Of a DNA stretch of 64,000 nt, positions 62,501-64,000 are shown one piece after another. Position 1 is the stretch's first letter; every line of letters begins with the position of its first letter. The notes under the pieces were generated by a model. It was given only the letters and a program-made list of their open reading frames with translations, was not told the DNA's origin and did not search any database. Source of the DNA: Cerrena zonata (Eukaryota; Basidiomycota; Agaricomycetes; Polyporales; Cerrenaceae); assembly GCA_038087015.1 (NCBI GenBank), contig JASBNA010000051.1, forward strand, positions 1 through 64,000, in the 5' to 3' direction. Position numbers and translations under genes: made by a program.

Positions 62501-64000
62501 TTGATGTTGCGAAGAAGTCACAATGCAAAAGATCTGAAGGCGTCGATGATAACAGACTAGCTTATCAGAATTGTTTTGCTTACCACTTTGTTCTTGTAAA
62601 GAAGTCTTGCTTGCACTGCCAATTGATGGGCAGCGATTTGGTAGGCTCATCTCTATCCAACTAGACAACATTCTCCGGTCACTGATCCAGCTTCGGTGGC
62701 TGCTGCTAGACCCTGAGCTACTGTTCATTATCTCCTGCGAGTCCCCGCGGTCAGCATTGATCAAAATTAAAGGGTATATGTCAAACTTTTTCGTGGCCGC
62801 GCGTCCGTGGGCACTAGGGCATTAATATGTTGTTTCATTTCATCTCGGAAATGACAAACTGACGACTGACGCATGGTCGTAGTGAATGTTCTCATCTGAC
62901 TCGCACTAGTGTGTCTTGTAACCTGCAGCTTGAAGCAACTTGACCCAGTTTCACAGCGCCAATGAGAGTGACCATATGGACATACTTACTCACCGCTTCT
63001 CCTGTTAGACTTGGACCCCCTCGAGGACCCCCTCTATGGGACGCCAGGCCTCAGGCATTACCCTCGGCGACTTATTTTAAGATTCCATCCGCTGGTTTCC
63101 GAAATGACATTCGACGTGCTTGTGTACCGCCAGCCCGGGGGGCCTTAGGATATGGCTGCCGGCGTAATCGATGATCAGGACCATAAAACAGGATGACGCA
63201 AATAGAATGGTTGTATCCGCACCCGGTTGACAGCATTGATATAAGCAACTCGCACGCCTCAGGGCTATTGGATTATAAAGACTTGTTTTAGCAGAAAATT
63301 GATCTCAATAGTTCTATGGGTAACCGATACCTGTGCAACTTCGCGACATGTACCAGGGACATACTTCGAAACAATCCTTGCGAAAAGCCACCGGTAGAGG
63401 CGCGCACTGTTCGGTGACTTCGAGCTTCCATTTCTCGTTCGAGATTCTTGGAATTGTGACTCTTATTCATCCCCTGCTTCAACAAATGGTTTCGGTCAAA
63501 TTTAAAGCACCACTGTGAGGGGGGAAATGGACAAGCTATCATGCCAGAGGACGGATTGTAATACCTTGTCCTCACATTTCCTGTAAGACCGGCGCAAGTC
63601 TGGACGACTCATGTTGCCGCGTGCAAGAGGGAACCGCATCACATCGCGAAGCCAAAGCCATGGGACGCTTATATCTGTGCGTTCCAGCCTGAGCTCCATT
63701 TGATCAGTGTCGGAGCAGCCGACGCCTCAAATGGCAAAACCTGACACTGGAAGAGACTAGGGTTTGGTGCCGACATCTTTGTCATCGGGATTTAAATCGC
63801 AATTGTAATTGGGATGGTTCGGATCCTAGAGAAAAAACAACCTTCGGAGTTTGAAGCTTGATCTCAAACAGCCTGCAGAACTTTAGCATTACCACACGAT
63901 CATCGACCCCCGAGACGATTAGAAGATACAGTAAACGTAAGGAGACGTTGATACCAACACAGTCAGATTGTCACCTGGCCTATTTCCGCCTCGAATATCA
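56518..64000. other. 7.5 kb without a supportable gene
   Basis: Starts with the presumed AT-rich 3' region of the preceding gene. No frame exceeds about 150 codons, and none carries a recognisable motif. Splice-donor-like TACTCAC occurs near 57598, 58014 and 62985. No tRNA, transposon end or long repeat was identified. Confidence 0.4.

Overview
The window looks like nuclear DNA of a mushroom-type basidiomycete (Agaricomycotina). The reasons are short introns of about 50-70 nt with GTRNGT donors and CTRAY branch points, a Plavaka transposase, fungal hAT transposons, a gag-protease polyprotein of the basidiomycete Ty3/gypsy type, and a DUF6532-like gene. All of this is judged by eye from the sequence; no search was run.

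Layout. 1-3.75 kb: two unrecognised host-type genes transcribed divergently from a 43-bp gap; the left one runs off the window. 4.27-4.86 kb: a cluster of palindromic repeats and a hAT transposase relic. 4.9-16.65 kb: a gag-protease retroelement relic whose 1351-codon frame is broken only by TGA codons. It is interrupted by a 5.8-kb hAT complex with two 979-bp arms in inverted orientation. 17.37-27.22 kb: a probable composite DNA transposon. A Plavaka transposase (minus strand, 1000 codons over five exons) and a DUF6532-like gene (plus strand, 646 codons over thirteen exons) diverge from a shared 1.37-kb region, both inside candidate 18-bp terminal inverted repeats. Two 714-bp fold-back MITEs sit in exons of the DUF6532 gene. 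28.3-30.2 kb: a spliced gene with two C2H2 zinc fingers. 30.2-51 kb: no gene I can support, although splice-donor-like heptamers look enriched. 51-56.5 kb: a pyrimidine-rich leader and a Ser/His/Gln-rich protein gene with one frame break. 56.5-64 kb: nothing supportable.

A theme links the first 27 kb. Most nonsense lesions in otherwise readable frames are TGA where CGA (Arg) fits the protein, as expected from C-to-T decay at methylated CpG. It appears in the gag-protease frame, the hAT and Plavaka transposases, the DUF6532 gene and the small gene at 2.8 kb. The single difference I noticed between the two hAT arms is also CpG to TpG.

The insertion order can be partly read. The gag-protease frame stops at the hAT end and a related frame appears to resume after it, so the hAT is younger. 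The two MITEs are younger than the DUF6532 gene, since removing them with their target duplications restores its frame.
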